A DNA stretch of 64,000 bases. Origin: Asterochloris sp. CNOR1 (Eukaryota; Chlorophyta; Trebouxiophyceae; Trebouxiales; Trebouxiaceae). A model generated the notes under the pieces. The model was given only the letters and a program-made list of their open reading frames with translations. It was not told where the DNA came from and did no database searches. The translations under genes and the position numbers were made by a program. The stretch is from assembly GCA_963969365.1 (NCBI GenBank), contig OZ017757.1:868001-932000 (forward strand), given 5' to 3'. Shown piece by piece: positions 62,793 through 64,000 of the stretch. Each line of letters starts with the position of its first letter. Positions within the stretch are counted from its first letter, which is position 1.

Positions 62793-63768
62793 ATGCAGAG
62801 TGCTCTCCTAGCGGTATTTCGGCTCACTGACCTCGTCACTAGAGCAAGAGCAGCAGTGGTGTGCAAGGTGCGTTATACATAATACAAGTGTGCAGTCCTC
62901 TCCCTCGCTGGACATATCTGACATGCCCATTGCTGCTGCAGGAATGGAGGCTCGCTCTGCAGCATGCCAGCTTGTGGGAGGTGCTGGACTTGCACAACCA
63001 GCAGGATGCTGCCCACATATTGGATGTCCTGCCATTCATGTGGCGCTTCCAGCATGTCCTGAAGGTGAGCTCCTGGCAGCAGATAGGCCATCTCTGCAGC
63101 AGCGGAATGGCGGGACTACTTGCAAAGCTGAATGCCCCCTTGGCAGCACTCCCGCTGCAGTACACATATGCAGATGTTGTGCTCCCTTGCCTGCAGGAGG
63201 TGAACTTGGAGTTTGCTGCCGGCGTTTGTGATGAGCACCTTCACTTGCTACAGCAGTATACTGACAGCATTCAGAGCCTCAACCTTAATGCCTGCCAACA
63301 GTGAGAAAAAGTTACTGTGTAGACAGTGTGACTGGTCGCAGCTGGATCTAGTCTGCTGTTATGGCATGTTGGACACGGTTAATGCCTGCACAGCCCAAGC
63401 CCTGTGCTGTCCAGTCCCAAGCCAGCAGTGACCACCTAGAGCAAGGCTCAGAACTGCCTGGTCACCTGTGATGCAACAATACATGCCTGGGGACAGCTCA
63501 CCCTACATCTTCCAGGCACTGACAGCTCTGCCCCACCCTGCAGGCTCAGCAAGCTGGCTCTGGCAGACCTCCTAGGGTCCTGCCCCAAGCTGCAGAGGCT
63601 ACAGCTGTACTGGAACCTCAATGTGACTGATGTGGTGCTGCACACCCTGGCCAGCCACTGCCCTCAGCTCACCCACCTCAACCTAAGCGGGTGCAAAAGG
63701 ATCACAGATGCTGGCGTCAAGGCTGTGGCCGCCTCGTGCAGTGGCCTGATTGATGTCGACCTGACGAG
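62793..63768 (+). CDS. F-box/LRR protein, 3' part outside window
   Basis: Substrate receptor of an SCF ubiquitin ligase, plant FBL type. Exons seen are 62793-62867, 62942-63064, 63197-63300 and 63544 to about 63768; the gene continues beyond the right edge. Exon 1 gives a short F-box end (LLAVFRLTDLVTRARAAVVC) that joins KEWRLALQHASLWEVLDL in phase. LRRs follow: KEVNLEFAAGVCDEHLHLL, SLNLNACQ, LQRLQLYWNLNVTDVVLHTL, and LTHLNLSGCKRITDAGVKAV. The spacing and the NLEFA/SLNLNACQ words resemble an Arabidopsis single-copy F-box/LRR protein. An in-frame stop at 62772 supports the start at 62793, which gives an unusually short F-box. The exon-4 donor appears to be GC (ACGAG/GCACGG). Confidence 0.82.
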
Positions 63769-64000
63769 GCACGGCTTGCAGTGTGCCTGCTGCTTGCTGT
63801 AGCATTGTGTTACAGACAGTGAGCAAAGCAGTAGGCAATGTCCTGGTCATTCCAGCAATGGCCACAGGATGACAGCTGTTGGTGGCACTTTATAATCACA
63901 CTTGTTGAGCCACAGAACCCCATCAGCTCCTCTGCTGCTTGCAAGGCATCTGTTGTGGGTTGCCTTCCAGCATTGACAATGAAAGGAGCTTCCTGCACTG
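63769..64000. other. Probable intron at right edge
   Basis: Stop codons appear soon after the fourth F-box-gene exon, and no LRR-like sequence is visible up to the window end. It is taken as intron sequence. Confidence 0.45.

Overview
The window is nuclear DNA of an intron-dense green alga (Chlorophyta; Trebouxiophyceae-like is only a guess). The reasons are: many short exons with GTGAG-type donors and (C)TGCAG acceptors; plant/algal-type protein families (SPX, SCL-type SR protein, plant-like adenylate kinase, TAF1 with one bromodomain, plant F-box/LRR); a plastid-targeted protein; and TGTAA, the chlorophyte poly(A) signal, downstream of several genes. An outer-arm dynein light chain (DNAL1/LC1) implies that some life stage has motile flagella. 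No bacterial, organellar, CRISPR, tRNA or rRNA feature was seen. Exon models were built by hand from homology, splice sites and reading-frame phase. Nearly all junctions agree in phase.

Layout: (1) 290-4451, minus, DHH/DHHA1 phosphoesterase. (2) 4791-9467, minus, SPX-domain phosphate-sensing protein with a long disordered tail. (3) 10030-10475, plus, decayed copy of the next gene. (4) 10707-11612, minus, intronless tandem zinc-ribbon protein. (5) 11955-15701, plus, DNAL1. (6) 15840-18847, minus, spliceosomal SmB. (7) 19088-21996, plus, SCL-type SR splicing factor. (8) 23374-25937, minus, adenylate kinase. (9) 27457-33039, minus, 13-exon plastid membrane protein of unknown function. (10) 33184-55182, plus, a 36-exon, about 2035-residue TAF1 whose last exon adds a CW zinc finger. 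(11) 56020-56715, minus, a second zinc-ribbon pseudogene. (12) 56826-62606, minus, unidentified 11-exon gene. (13) 62793 to the right edge, plus, F-box/LRR gene cut by the window.

Two things stand out. First, TAF1 appears to end in bromodomain plus CW (a histone H3K4-methyl reader fold). This joins the general transcription factor TFIID directly to a chromatin-reading finger, and retaining the last intron would remove it. Second, introns across the window contain decayed tandem copies of the neighbouring exon edge, splice site included. Clear cases occur in SPX, DNAL1, the SR gene, TAF1 and the unidentified gene. This looks like recurrent local duplication that builds or enlarges introns.

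Several neighbours are head-to-head with 144-342 bp between start codons (zinc-ribbon/DNAL1, SmB/SR factor, plastid protein/TAF1, unidentified/F-box), which suggests shared bidirectional promoters. SmB and the SR factor are both splicing proteins, so a shared promoter could co-regulate them.
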